DNA from: Novacetimonas maltaceti
GTDB taxonomy: Bacteria > Pseudomonadota > Alphaproteobacteria > Acetobacterales > Acetobacteraceae
Assembly: GCF_002906255.1 (NCBI RefSeq)
Contig: NZ_POTC01000033.1
Location: 1 to 33,996, forward strand
Length of the DNA stretch: 33,996 bases
Reading direction: 5' to 3'
Shown piece after piece: positions 1 to 7,447 of the stretch (its first letter is position 1; each line of letters begins with the position of its first letter). The position numbers and the translations under genes are program-made. Below the pieces are notes generated by a model, which saw nothing but the letters and a program-made list of their open reading frames with translations, did no database searches and had not been told where the DNA came from.

Positions 1-47
1 AACCGGGAAAGCCGCTCTTCAACATCAAAAAAACCAGGCTGCTTCAT
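1..47 (-). CDS. IS5-family transposase, N-terminal fragment running off the window
   Basis: On the minus strand an ATG at 47 opens 15 complete codons reading MKQPGFFDVEERLSR before the window ends. This N-terminus (MKQPGFFDVEERL) is one I recognise from IS5-family DDE transposases of acetic acid bacteria and other Alphaproteobacteria. The start is preceded by a GAGGGA ribosome-binding site about ten bases upstream, and an alternative ATG eight bases upstream runs straight into a stop. Only the start is visible, so whether the transposase is intact is unknown. The identical sequence at 33950-33996 is the start of the second copy. Confidence 0.75.
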   Translation of the reverse strand, partial: MKQPGFFDVEERLSR

Positions 48-127
48 ATCGCCATTCCCTCAATCAACGCAGAAGAAATAGAATCATACAGAAGACCTCA
101 AAACCAGGGGGTTTTTAGAACCCTCCA
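1..127 (-). mobile_element. IS5-family insertion sequence, 5' end only (left copy)
   Basis: The first 127 bases are the exact reverse complement of the last 127 bases of the window. On the minus strand this stretch starts with GGAGGGTTCTAAAAACCCCC and runs into a transposase start codon at 47, so it is the left end of an IS reading out of the window. The IS edge lies at 126 or 127; beyond it the two flanks differ. The target duplication cannot be judged because the far end of the IS is not in the window. Confidence 0.85.
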
Positions 128-170
128 TGTTGCACAGGATAAAACTTCCGTAACCGTCACACCGGCACCA

Positions 171-1040
171 TTGGCGCAGTCATCACCACAGGTGGCCCAG
201 AACGAAAATCAGGTGCAAAACAATCCCGTTACAGAGTCAGGAACTGGCGTTCAGTCAGAAAAAAAGGATACGCCTGCGACTGCTGCGCCACAGAACGCGG
301 ACAACAGGATCGTATTACGCATTGATGATACTCCTGCTGCCGACATCATCAAAAACGTGACAATCCGGGATATCGTCAATTCTCCACAGACATCGATGGT
401 ACAGGACTTCATGGCCGATGCCTATACGTCGTCCGAGAAAATGGAAACGAAACTGATTCAAAAAGGGCAGACTTTACTGACCTTGCATAATATGGGGAAG
501 AACGGGTTTGATCTTGATACGCCCCTCATGACGTCAATTCTAAAGAATAAAGATGTAAGGTCGGTCATGCTGATTGATCTGGCGCGCCGTGGCAGGCATG
601 GTTTCTGTCAGGTCGGCCGGCAGGAACCGACGGATCTGGTTCTGTTGCAGATAAAATGGGTGTCCCCATACAATAAAATGAATGTGGTCAATCAGGTCCT
701 GTTTGGCGTCCGCACACGAAGCTTCCTGCACCCTCTGACCTCCGGGATGAGGTGCGTCAAGGAAGCAACGCAGTACATGTATTTTGGCAACCTTGAGAAA
801 CTTCCGGATGAAAACTCCCTGATCCCTACAGACATCAAGACATTACAGGCGGTCTCGCCCGGCCGCTATGCAGCAGAAATACGCAACCTTATGGAAACGG
901 ACCATAAAGTTGGCCTGGTCATGCGTAGTAACGATATGCAGGACGAGATATTGTGGCAGGCAACCTCTACCCTGGAGGATGCGGCTTTTCCATTGCCACA
1001 GTCCATGCCGGATACCGCTGCGTCCTCAACCCCTCCATGA
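171..1040 (+). CDS. Hypothetical protein, 5' end truncated by the IS
   Basis: I do not recognise this protein. The reading frame is open all the way back into the IS, with no ATG between the IS edge and codon 75 or so; the TTG at 171 is only the first start-like codon. The natural start was therefore probably removed by the IS insertion. The first 45 residues are low-complexity (rich in Q, N, P, S and T). The body contains a compact basic/aromatic segment (LARRGRHGFCQVGRQ, then QIKWVSPYNKMN), and the last 20 residues are again proline- and serine-rich. No signal peptide or membrane segment is visible in what remains. The gene is clearly more AT-rich than its neighbours, which suggests recent acquisition. 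It converges with the DeoR gene that ends at 1094. Confidence 0.6.
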   Translation: MAQSSPQVAQNENQVQNNPVTESGTGVQSEKKDTPATAAPQNADNRIVLRIDDTPAADIIKNVTIRDIVNSPQTSMVQDFMADAYTSSEKMETKLIQKGQTLLTLHNMGKNGFDLDTPLMTSILKNKDVRSVMLIDLARRGRHGFCQVGRQEPTDLVLLQIKWVSPYNKMNVVNQVLFGVRTRSFLHPLTSGMRCVKEATQYMYFGNLEKLPDENSLIPTDIKTLQAVSPGRYAAEIRNLMETDHKVGLVMRSNDMQDEILWQATSTLEDAAFPLPQSMPDTAASSTPP

Positions 1041-1051
1041 AATGATGACAC

Positions 1052-1082
1052 GCCCGGGTCGTCGCGCACGGCGTCCCCGGGC
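1052..1082. terminator. Possible bidirectional terminator hairpin
   Basis: Perfect arms GCCCGGG (1052-1058) and CCCGGGC (1076-1082) flank a 17-base loop in the 53-base gap between two converging genes. No T-tract follows on either strand, so the call rests on position and stem alone. Confidence 0.4.
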
Positions 1083-1093
1083 ATGTCCGTTCC

Positions 1094-1927
1094 TCAGGAC
1101 CCGGCGTCTGGCTGGCAGATTTCCAGAGGGATTCCGGCGGCCCTGAGTTTGTCATGTATGGCGGGCCTGATCCGTGCATCTGTCAGCACATGATCGAAAG
1201 CATCCAGGCCCGCCAGTCGGTAAAGCCCCCCCGTGCGGAACTTTGAACTGTCCACCAGCAGGACCGTCTGGTCACAGATTTCCATGAGCACACGCTTGAT
1301 CTTGATGATGTCCGGGTTGTTCTGGAAAGCCGTGCCGTCGTGGATGACGGACGTGGACAGGAACATGGTATCGGCGTGCAGGCCCTGCGCCCCCTGTTCG
1401 CATATCAATCCGAAAAAGGCATTGCGCGGCCTGTTGTAATCGCCCCCCAGACAGATCAGGCGCAGGTCGGGGTAGGGAGACAGCGCCTGGATGACCCCCA
1501 TGGCGTTTGTAATGATGGTCAGCGGTGCGAGCGCAGGCAGCAGGGGCAGCATTTCGGCCACGGTCGTCGAATCATCCAGAACAAGGATCTGTTCCGGTCG
1601 GATCAGCGATATGGCACGGGCAATGATCGCCTGCTTGCCCTCTCTGGCAAGGGCCGTGCGGTAACTTACGGTCTTCTGCGTGGCGGTGCGGTTGCGCAGG
1701 GCAATGCCCCCATGCTGCTTTTCCACCAGGCCCTGTTGCGCCAGCACGTTGGCGTCACGGTGAATGGTCATGCGGCTGACGTCAAAATGCGTGGCCAGCG
1801 CATCAATGGTGGCGGTACCCGTTTCCAGCAGCAGGTCCAGGATGCGTTGCTGGCGTGCCGTATTGTCGCCCCGCCGGGCAGATCGGGTGGAAGTCAGGAC
1901 ATGTGACAGGCCCGTTTTATCGGTCAT
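1094..1927 (-). CDS. DeoR-family transcriptional regulator (first of two paralogues)
   Basis: A 277-residue DeoR-type repressor. An N-terminal winged helix-turn-helix (residues about 25-80, with VSRMTIHRD as the recognition helix) is followed by a DeoRC sugar-phosphate sensor domain containing LDDSTTV, the ligand-loop type seen in this family. It is transcribed away from the FGGY kinase operon across a 236-base shared region holding two GTTA-TAAC palindromes, so autoregulation and control of the tetritol operon are likely. It resembles the second regulator at 7425-8243 throughout (DDSTTV; NAFFGL versus DAFFGL; ICEQ versus MCEQ), which points to an old duplication. The ligand is presumably a phosphorylated intermediate of the pathway; this is inference. 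No strong ribosome-binding site precedes the ATG at 1927. Confidence 0.88.
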   Translation of the reverse strand: MTDKTGLSHVLTSTRSARRGDNTARQQRILDLLLETGTATIDALATHFDVSRMTIHRDANVLAQQGLVEKQHGGIALRNRTATQKTVSYRTALAREGKQAIIARAISLIRPEQILVLDDSTTVAEMLPLLPALAPLTIITNAMGVIQALSPYPDLRLICLGGDYNRPRNAFFGLICEQGAQGLHADTMFLSTSVIHDGTAFQNNPDIIKIKRVLMEICDQTVLLVDSSKFRTGGLYRLAGLDAFDHVLTDARIRPAIHDKLRAAGIPLEICQPDAGS

Positions 1928-2086
1928 GCTGGAAAGCGATCTTCATCCGCAGGGTCAACAGGAAAGCGCCTAGCGTAATAAATACCCGTTACACTGTCAC
2001 ATGAAATATGACCATCGTGCCGGCCGCACATTTCCTTCGTAAACAATCCGATCCGGTTCCCGTCCTCTGTCATCACATTAATATGC

Positions 2087-2119
2087 GTTATATATAACAT
2101 AAAACATGTTATGTGTAAC
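2087..2119. promoter_or_regulatory. Pair of palindromic operators, probable DeoR binding sites
   Basis: GTTATATATAAC (2087-2098, a perfect palindrome) and GTTATGTGTAAC (2108-2119, arms GTTA/TAAC) lie with centres exactly 21 bases apart, two helical turns, on the same face of the DNA. A third inverted pair, AACAT/ATGTT (2096-2110), is centred midway between them. The pair sits 45 bases upstream of the kinase start and between two divergent transcription units. The related element at 6591-6632 shares the half-site GCGTTAT. Which of the two DeoR proteins binds is unknown. Confidence 0.6.
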
Positions 2120-2163
2120 ACATCAACTCCGCCATCATGCTGCTGGATATCGGGAGGTCGAGG

Positions 2164-3765
2164 ATGTGCCGGAACTTCATCATCGGAATAGACTGCGGCT
2201 CAACCGCTACCAAGGCGGTCATTTTTTCCCCTGCGGGCGAAATCGTGGGGACGGGGCGCAGTCGCGTGACACAGCATATGGACCGCCCGCATCATGTCGA
2301 GCGTGACATGGGCGAGGTATGGCAGGGCGTGGCGGTCACCATCCGCATGGCGCTTGAGGATGCGGGCCTGAATGGTCGGTCCATTGCCGCGGTGGGCGTC
2401 ACGGCGCATGGCGACGGCGTGTTCCTGCTGGACCGCATGGGGAACCCGCTGGGACGGGGGATCATGTCGCTCGACAGCCGCGCGACGGACCTGCATGACA
2501 GCTGGCGCCAGCGTGGGGTGCTGGACCAGCTTGTGCCGCTGGCGGGACAGCGGCCCTATGCCTATTCCGCCAATACGCTGCTGGCATGGATACGCGCGCA
2601 TGAACCGGAACGCTATCACGCCATCGGGTCCGTCCTGTTTGCCAAGGACTGGATCCGGCTCTGCCTGACAGGGGAAATCGCGACAGACATAACCGAGGCG
2701 AGCACGGCCTTTACAGACCTGCATACGCAGCAGTACAGCGCCGCCATCCTCGATATCCTCGGGCTGGAGGGCATGCGGGACTGCCTGCCGCCCATGCTGG
2801 ATTCCTGCGCGCGGGCCGGGACCGTCACGGCCAGTGCCGCCGCGGCGACGGGGCTGCTTGCGGGCACGCCGGTTTCCGCCGGGTTGCATGACGTCACCGC
2901 CGCCGCCGTGGGAATGGGCCATACACAGCCCGGTGACATGTCGCTTACGGCCGGCACGTTTTCCATCAACGAGGTCTTCCGCGACAGGCCGGTTACCGGC
3001 GAAGGCTGGGCCTGCCGTGCGGGTTACCGGCGGGGATTGTGGAACTGCATGGCGATCTCGCCCGCTTCCTCCAGCAATCTGGAATGGATGACGCGTGTGC
3101 TGATGCCCGGGAACGCGGACGCCACGACGGTCCTGATGCATGAGGTGGAAGAACGCCTGACCGCCGCCCGTCAGGCGCGCACGGTGCCGCTTTTCCATCC
3201 CTTCCTGTTCGGTTCCCCCTATGCCGCGCCCGCCAGCGCGTCGTTCTTTGGCGTGCAGTCGTGGCATGACCGGACCGACCTGCTGCAGGCGATGGTGGAG
3301 GGGATGGCATTCAACCACCGCATGCATGTCAGCGACCTGTGCCGGACGGGACCGGTGGCGCGCGTGGGCATATCCGGCGGTGGCAGCGGCCAGCCCGCAA
3401 TCGCGCAACTGTTTGCCGATGTGCTGGACATGCCTGTCGAGGTTTCCTCCGTGCGGGAGGCGGGGGCGCTGGGGGCCGCCCTGACCGGAGCGGTGGCAGT
3501 CGGCATGCAGCCGGACCTTGAACGGGCGGTGGCGGCGCTGACCGTATCGCGGCGGACCTATGACCCGCAACCGGCACAGGTGGCGGCGTATGATGGCATA
3601 TACCACCGTTACGTGGCGCTGGCGCAGGCCATGCGCCCGTTCTGGCGTGCGCTGTATGACACATCCTCCTCGGCACAGTCATCACCGGAACCTGTCGCCG
3701 GGGTCCCTCCCGCCACGCACCGGCATGTCCGTCACGCGACAGCGATGGGGGGGATTCCTTCATGA
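2164..3765 (+). CDS. FGGY-family polyol kinase, EryA/LyxK-like (probable erythritol kinase)
   Basis: A cytoplasmic ATP-dependent sugar or polyol kinase of 533 residues, close to the usual FGGY length. The N-terminal phosphate-binding loop GIDCGSTATKA and the C-terminal FGGY motif region around GISGGGSGQP are both present; the segment SSNLEWM resembles L-xylulokinase and EryA proteins. I chose ATG 2164 because GGGAGG sits six bases upstream; an in-frame ATG at 2137 would add nine residues without a good ribosome-binding site. Its stop overlaps the next start by four bases (ATGA), so the two are translationally coupled. With an EryB-type dehydrogenase directly downstream, phosphorylation of erythritol to L-erythritol-4-phosphate is the best guess. 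An L-xylulose or other polyol substrate is possible from the protein sequence alone. Confidence 0.82.
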   Translation: MCRNFIIGIDCGSTATKAVIFSPAGEIVGTGRSRVTQHMDRPHHVERDMGEVWQGVAVTIRMALEDAGLNGRSIAAVGVTAHGDGVFLLDRMGNPLGRGIMSLDSRATDLHDSWRQRGVLDQLVPLAGQRPYAYSANTLLAWIRAHEPERYHAIGSVLFAKDWIRLCLTGEIATDITEASTAFTDLHTQQYSAAILDILGLEGMRDCLPPMLDSCARAGTVTASAAAATGLLAGTPVSAGLHDVTAAAVGMGHTQPGDMSLTAGTFSINEVFRDRPVTGEGWACRAGYRRGLWNCMAISPASSSNLEWMTRVLMPGNADATTVLMHEVEERLTAARQARTVPLFHPFLFGSPYAAPASASFFGVQSWHDRTDLLQAMVEGMAFNHRMHVSDLCRTGPVARVGISGGGSGQPAIAQLFADVLDMPVEVSSVREAGALGAALTGAVAVGMQPDLERAVAALTVSRRTYDPQPAQVAAYDGIYHRYVALAQAMRPFWRALYDTSSSAQSSPEPVAGVPPATHRHVRHATAMGGIPS

Positions 3766-5468
3766 ATACCGTCCAGTCTCCGGTGGAGGATTATGATGTC
3801 ATCATTATTGGTGCCGGGATCAATGGCGTCGGGCTTATGCGCGAACTGGCGCTGCAGGGGGTGCGTGTGCTGCTGGTGGACCGGGCGGATATCTGCAGTG
3901 GGACATCCGCCGCCCCCTCGCGCCTGATCCATGGCGGGATCAAATACCTTGAAACCGGGGAATTCCGTCTGGTCGCGCAATCCACGCTGGAACGTAACCT
4001 GCTGCTGCGCAATGCGCCGCATGTCGTCCACCCATTGCCCACGACCGTGCCTGTCCGTTCATGGCTTGGCGGGATCCTGCCCTCCATGCGGCGTTTCCTG
4101 CGGCTGGGCGGGAAAATGACGGACCGGGGTGCGCTTGTGCTCGAACTGGGGCTGCAGATCTATGACTTCCTCGGTCGGCATGCCCGTGTGATGCCCCGGC
4201 ACCGCCTGTTCTCACGCAGGCAGACGCGTGCGCGCTGGCCGCATATGTGCGGCACCGTCATGGCCAGCGCGCAATATTATGACGCCGCGATCAGCCAGCC
4301 CGAACGTCTGGGTTACGAATGCGTGCGCGAGGCATTGCGGGCGCATGAAAGATCTCGTGTCGCGACCTATACCCATATCGGGTCCTTCCATGATGGCATC
4401 GTGACACTGCATGACCTGCCACGCGGGCAGTCATGGCGGGCGCGTGCTCCCGTCATGGTCAATGCGGGTGGCGCATGGATCGATCAGGTCAATGCCGCCC
4501 TTGGTGTGGATACCCGCTACATCGGTGGTACCAGGGGATCGCACCTTATACTGCGCCATGACGGGCTTTTGCGCGAACTGGCCGGCAACATGGTCTATTT
4601 TGGCACGCCTGACGGACGTATCTGCCTGGCCTATCCCTTCCTTGGCCATGTGCTGGTGGGATCGACCGATATTCCCGTCTCCGACCCGGATGACGCCATC
4701 TGTTCCGATGCGGAGCAGGCCTACATGCTGGATATGCTGGGGGCCCTGTTTCCCGGTTTCCGCTTTGATGCGTCCGATGTGATCTACCGCTACAGCGGCG
4801 TGCGCCCCCTGCCGGCCAGTAACGCGTCCGACCCCGGCGCGATCAGCCGTGACCATGTCGTGCACGAGGACAGGCTGGGAACGGTCACGCTGTTTTCCCT
4901 GGTGGGGGGGAAATGGACGACTTTCCGCGGCCTGGCCGAGGAAGTGGCCGATACCATCCTGCCGAGGCTTGGTCGCGTGCGGCAGGTTTCCACCCGGTCG
5001 CTGCCGATCGGGGGAGGGCGCGGCTATCCCGCCCCGGCGGACCTTGACGCATATATCGACCGTTTTGCCGCAGGCAGTGCGATTGCGCGTGAACGCGCGC
5101 GCGCACTGCTGGGCCGTTATGGCACACTGGCGGTGGAAATCGCGCGGTTCTGCGCCTTGGTCCCCGATCAACCGCTGGACAGCCTGCCGTCTTATACCCG
5201 CCGGGAAATCATTTTTATCGCACGTAATGAGCAGGTCCGGCATGTCGCGGACATTCTCTACCGCCGTACCACCATTGCGCTGTCTGGTGCGTTAACGCCC
5301 GACGTCACGCACGAGGTCGCAACCATCGCGGGGGAAACCCTTGGATGGGATGCCGACACGATCCGGCGTCAGGCCCGCGATGCGTGGCAGGAGGCCGAAA
5401 CGCGGCATCACCTTGCCGCCCGCATGGCCGCGTCGAAACCCATGCAGCCCGAACCGATCGGAGCCTGA
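3762..5468 (+). CDS. FAD-dependent GlpD-family dehydrogenase, EryB-like
   Basis: An FAD-dependent polyol-phosphate dehydrogenase of 568 residues. The dinucleotide-binding motif GAGING is at residues 17-22, followed by the family signature RLIHGGIKYLE. The segments VGSTDIPVSDPDDA and GVRPLPASNA followed by ISRDH match the EryB branch (erythritol-4-phosphate dehydrogenase) as I remember it better than classical glycerol-3-phosphate dehydrogenase. The C-terminal DAO_C domain ends with about 60 residues beyond the usual 500. Expected reaction: L-erythritol-4-phosphate to L-3-tetrulose-4-phosphate (the same compound as L-erythrulose-1-phosphate), passing electrons to the quinone pool at the membrane. 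It overlaps the kinase by four bases and precedes the barrel gene by three bases. A true glycerol-3-phosphate dehydrogenase role cannot be excluded, because glpF and glpK at 23 kb have no glpD of their own. Confidence 0.82.
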   Translation: MNTVQSPVEDYDVIIIGAGINGVGLMRELALQGVRVLLVDRADICSGTSAAPSRLIHGGIKYLETGEFRLVAQSTLERNLLLRNAPHVVHPLPTTVPVRSWLGGILPSMRRFLRLGGKMTDRGALVLELGLQIYDFLGRHARVMPRHRLFSRRQTRARWPHMCGTVMASAQYYDAAISQPERLGYECVREALRAHERSRVATYTHIGSFHDGIVTLHDLPRGQSWRARAPVMVNAGGAWIDQVNAALGVDTRYIGGTRGSHLILRHDGLLRELAGNMVYFGTPDGRICLAYPFLGHVLVGSTDIPVSDPDDAICSDAEQAYMLDMLGALFPGFRFDASDVIYRYSGVRPLPASNASDPGAISRDHVVHEDRLGTVTLFSLVGGKWTTFRGLAEEVADTILPRLGRVRQVSTRSLPIGGGRGYPAPADLDAYIDRFAAGSAIARERARALLGRYGTLAVEIARFCALVPDQPLDSLPSYTRREIIFIARNEQVRHVADILYRRTTIALSGALTPDVTHEVATIAGETLGWDADTIRRQARDAWQEAETRHHLAARMAASKPMQPEPIGA

Positions 5469-5471
5469 ACA

Positions 5472-6470
5472 ATGAACCGTTATGAAACCAAGATCGCCCG
5501 TATGGCCGCCGGGACCGACACGCGGGCCGACTTCATCCTGGCCGATGCCAAGGATGCCGACATGGCGGCAGGGATCAGCGCCATGGGGCGTAACCGCAAC
5601 ATGGGGGGGCTGTCGCCCTATCGCTGCCGGGATGCGTATCTGGATGATATCCGCGCGATGCTGGAACTGGATGTTGTCGATATCATGCTGGTTTCGGCTT
5701 CCAATCTGGAAACGCTGATGCAGGAGGGCGCCTTTAACGACAGTCGTGTGCAGCCTGCAATCCGCGCCAATGACACCACCGACGTGTGGCGCGGGCGGGG
5801 AAGCCCCTATACCATCCAGCGTTCCGTACCCTTTCGCAGCGCGTCACTGGCGGGTGCACAGACCGGGCTTGGCCTGTATTCCATGACCTTCAACGGTGAT
5901 GCGGAACATGATGCCCATGCGCTGGAATGTTTCCGCCGCTTTCGCGAGGATGCGCAGGCGCATGGTTTTTCCTATTTCCTTGAGGTCTTCAATCCCAACG
6001 AAGGACGGATTGCGCAACCGGACTGGGGTGTCTTCCTGAATGACATGATTGTCCGCGCCCTTGCCGGCCTGCGTCAGGCGGAACGTCCGCAATTCCTGAA
6101 GATTCCGTTTAATGGCGCGGGCGCGCTGACCGAACTGTGCGCATTCGATCCACGCATGGTGGTGGGGATCATGGGCGGGGGCAGCGGGACAACGCGTGAC
6201 TGCCTTGAACTGCTGCACCAGGCCCAGGCCTGCGGCGCGCGGGCGGCCCTGTTCGGGCGCAAGATTGTCGATGCCGATGACCCGCTGCTGCTGGTGCAGG
6301 CCATGCGGCGTGTGACCGATGGCGACCTTCTGCCGGATGAAGCCACATGCTTCTACCACGAAGCCCTGGCCCGCAGGGGAGGGCGTGCCGAACGGCCGCT
6401 GGGGGCCGATCGCTGCATTACCGAAGCCACGCTGCTGGAAGGTTCGGTCAGCATGGGTGTGATGGGCTGA
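5472..6470 (+). CDS. Aldolase-like beta/alpha-barrel protein of unknown function
   Basis: A 332-residue soluble protein with the look of a class I aldolase barrel. Near the middle LKIPFNG carries Lys210, in the position and context of a Schiff-base lysine, and further on VVGIMGGGSGTTRD resembles the phosphate-binding turn of DeoC/LacD/FbaB-type barrels; GARAALFGRKI follows as in those families. I recognise the family only as an uncharacterised beta/alpha-barrel protein. It starts three bases after the EryB-like stop, so it belongs to the same transcript. In the Brucella ery operon this place is taken by EryC, a sugar-phosphate isomerase with a different sequence; no EryC homologue occurs in this window. 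It may replace EryC, or may be an aldolase acting on a tetrulose phosphate. Both ideas are inference. Confidence 0.7.
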   Translation: MNRYETKIARMAAGTDTRADFILADAKDADMAAGISAMGRNRNMGGLSPYRCRDAYLDDIRAMLELDVVDIMLVSASNLETLMQEGAFNDSRVQPAIRANDTTDVWRGRGSPYTIQRSVPFRSASLAGAQTGLGLYSMTFNGDAEHDAHALECFRRFREDAQAHGFSYFLEVFNPNEGRIAQPDWGVFLNDMIVRALAGLRQAERPQFLKIPFNGAGALTELCAFDPRMVVGIMGGGSGTTRDCLELLHQAQACGARAALFGRKIVDADDPLLLVQAMRRVTDGDLLPDEATCFYHEALARRGGRAERPLGADRCITEATLLEGSVSMGVMG

Positions 6471-6550
6471 CAGCATCCGTCATCCTATACTTTGGTTTCG
6501 TGAATTATATTTCGTAATGGCAGGGTAGTATTTCATACATTTCCGCAGGT

Positions 6551-6574
6551 CAGGAGAATGTGAACATCCTCCTG
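6551..6574. repeat. 24-bp interrupted palindrome upstream of the TIM gene
   Basis: CAGGAG-A-ATGT-GA-ACAT-C-CTCCTG is symmetrical apart from one A/C mismatch and a two-base centre. It lies between the barrel gene stop and the AT-rich operator region. It has no following T-tract, so it is either a protein-binding site or a hairpin at the end of the upstream transcript. Confidence 0.4.
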
Positions 6575-6590
6575 CCGGGAATGACGCAAC

Positions 6591-6632
6591 CATAACGCCG
6601 TTTATGATATATATATCATGTAGTGCGTTATG
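6591..6632. promoter_or_regulatory. 42-bp nested palindrome, probable DeoR operator for the second operon
   Basis: The inner perfect palindrome ATGATATATATATCAT (6604-6619) and the outer arms CATAACGC (6591-6598) and GCGTTATG (6625-6632) share exactly the same centre, 6611.5. The outer half-site GCGTTAT recurs at 2085-2091, in front of the kinase. The element lies 33 bases upstream of the TIM start. It suggests that the TIM-DeoR-RpiB-transporter run has its own promoter under the same or a paralogous regulator. Confidence 0.6.
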
Positions 6633-6664
6633 TCTGTGCATCCTGCCAGATATGGAGATCCGTG

Positions 6665-7447
6665 ATGCATTCCAGACCGTTATGGATTGGCACCAGCTGG
6701 AAGATGAACAAGGGGCCGGCCGCCGCCATCGAGGCCGCGCGGTCACTGGCCGCCTTTCATCCGCCTGTGGGGGTGCAGCCTTTTGTCATCCCGCCCTTTA
6801 CGTCGCTCAGGGATGTCTGCGCCATACTGGAGGGTACATCCGTGCTGGTGGGGGCACAGAACACCCATTGGGAGGATGAAGGGGCATGGACGGGGGAAAT
6901 CTCGCCCGTCATGCTGGCTGAATGTGGTGCGGCGCTGGTGGAAATCGGCCATTCCGAACGCCGGGCGCATTTCGGTGAAACGGACCGGACCGTCAACCTG
7001 AAGGTCCATGCGGTGTTGCGCCATGGCATGCGCCCGCTGGTATGTATCGGGGACACGGCGGAGGAACATGCGTTCGGTGTGACGCATGATGTGCTGGCCC
7101 GCCAGTTGCGTATTGCGTTGCATGGTGTTCCCCCCGCCCTGATGGGACAGGTACTGGTGGCGTATGAACCGGTCTGGGCCATCGGGGCGGGGGGACGCGC
7201 GGCGGATGCCACGTTTGTCGCCCATGCCCATGCACGGCTGCGCGCGGTGCTGGTGGAGATCGCCGGGGAAGAAGCCGGGCATGAAATCCCCCTGCTGTAT
7301 GGCGGCAGCGTTACACGTGACAATGCCTGCGGCTATGCACGGATTGCGGATGTGGATGGGGTCTTTATTGGTCGTGCGGCATGGAATGTTGCTGATTTCA
7401 GGCAGATTATCGGGAGTGTGGCACATGAACATGTTGCATCCGGCTGA
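6665..7447 (+). CDS. Triosephosphate isomerase paralogue, EryH/LerI-like tetrulose-phosphate isomerase
   Basis: A TIM-barrel isomerase of 260 residues. Lys13 (WKMNK), His96 (GHSERR) and Glu168 (AYEPVW) supply the catalytic set, and LYGGSV binds phosphate. The residue before Trp12 is serine (GTSWKMNK), where classical TIMs have asparagine (GNWKMN). The GTSWKMNK form is what I recall from the erythritol-cluster paralogues EryH (TpiA2) of Brucella and LerI of Mycobacterium smegmatis, which isomerise tetrulose phosphates. ATG 6665 has GGAG seven bases upstream; the longer frame from 6623 would start inside the operator. The gene overlaps the next regulator by 23 bases. Expected reaction here: L-erythrulose-1-phosphate to D-erythrulose-4-phosphate. 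It is unlikely to be the housekeeping TpiA. Confidence 0.82.
   Translation: MHSRPLWIGTSWKMNKGPAAAIEAARSLAAFHPPVGVQPFVIPPFTSLRDVCAILEGTSVLVGAQNTHWEDEGAWTGEISPVMLAECGAALVEIGHSERRAHFGETDRTVNLKVHAVLRHGMRPLVCIGDTAEEHAFGVTHDVLARQLRIALHGVPPALMGQVLVAYEPVWAIGAGGRAADATFVAHAHARLRAVLVEIAGEEAGHEIPLLYGGSVTRDNACGYARIADVDGVFIGRAAWNVADFRQIIGSVAHEHVASG

Noticed and set aside
2200-3606. 468-codon open frame on the minus strand, antisense to the FGGY kinase
   Set aside because: The predicted protein is rich in R, H, P and G with no domain; it is a shadow caused by high GC at third codon positions of the kinase.
7164-7424. Upstream extension of the second DeoR gene inside the TIM gene
   Set aside because: The extension translates the TIM gene out of frame; ATG 7425 has a good ribosome-binding site and matches the normal DeoR length.
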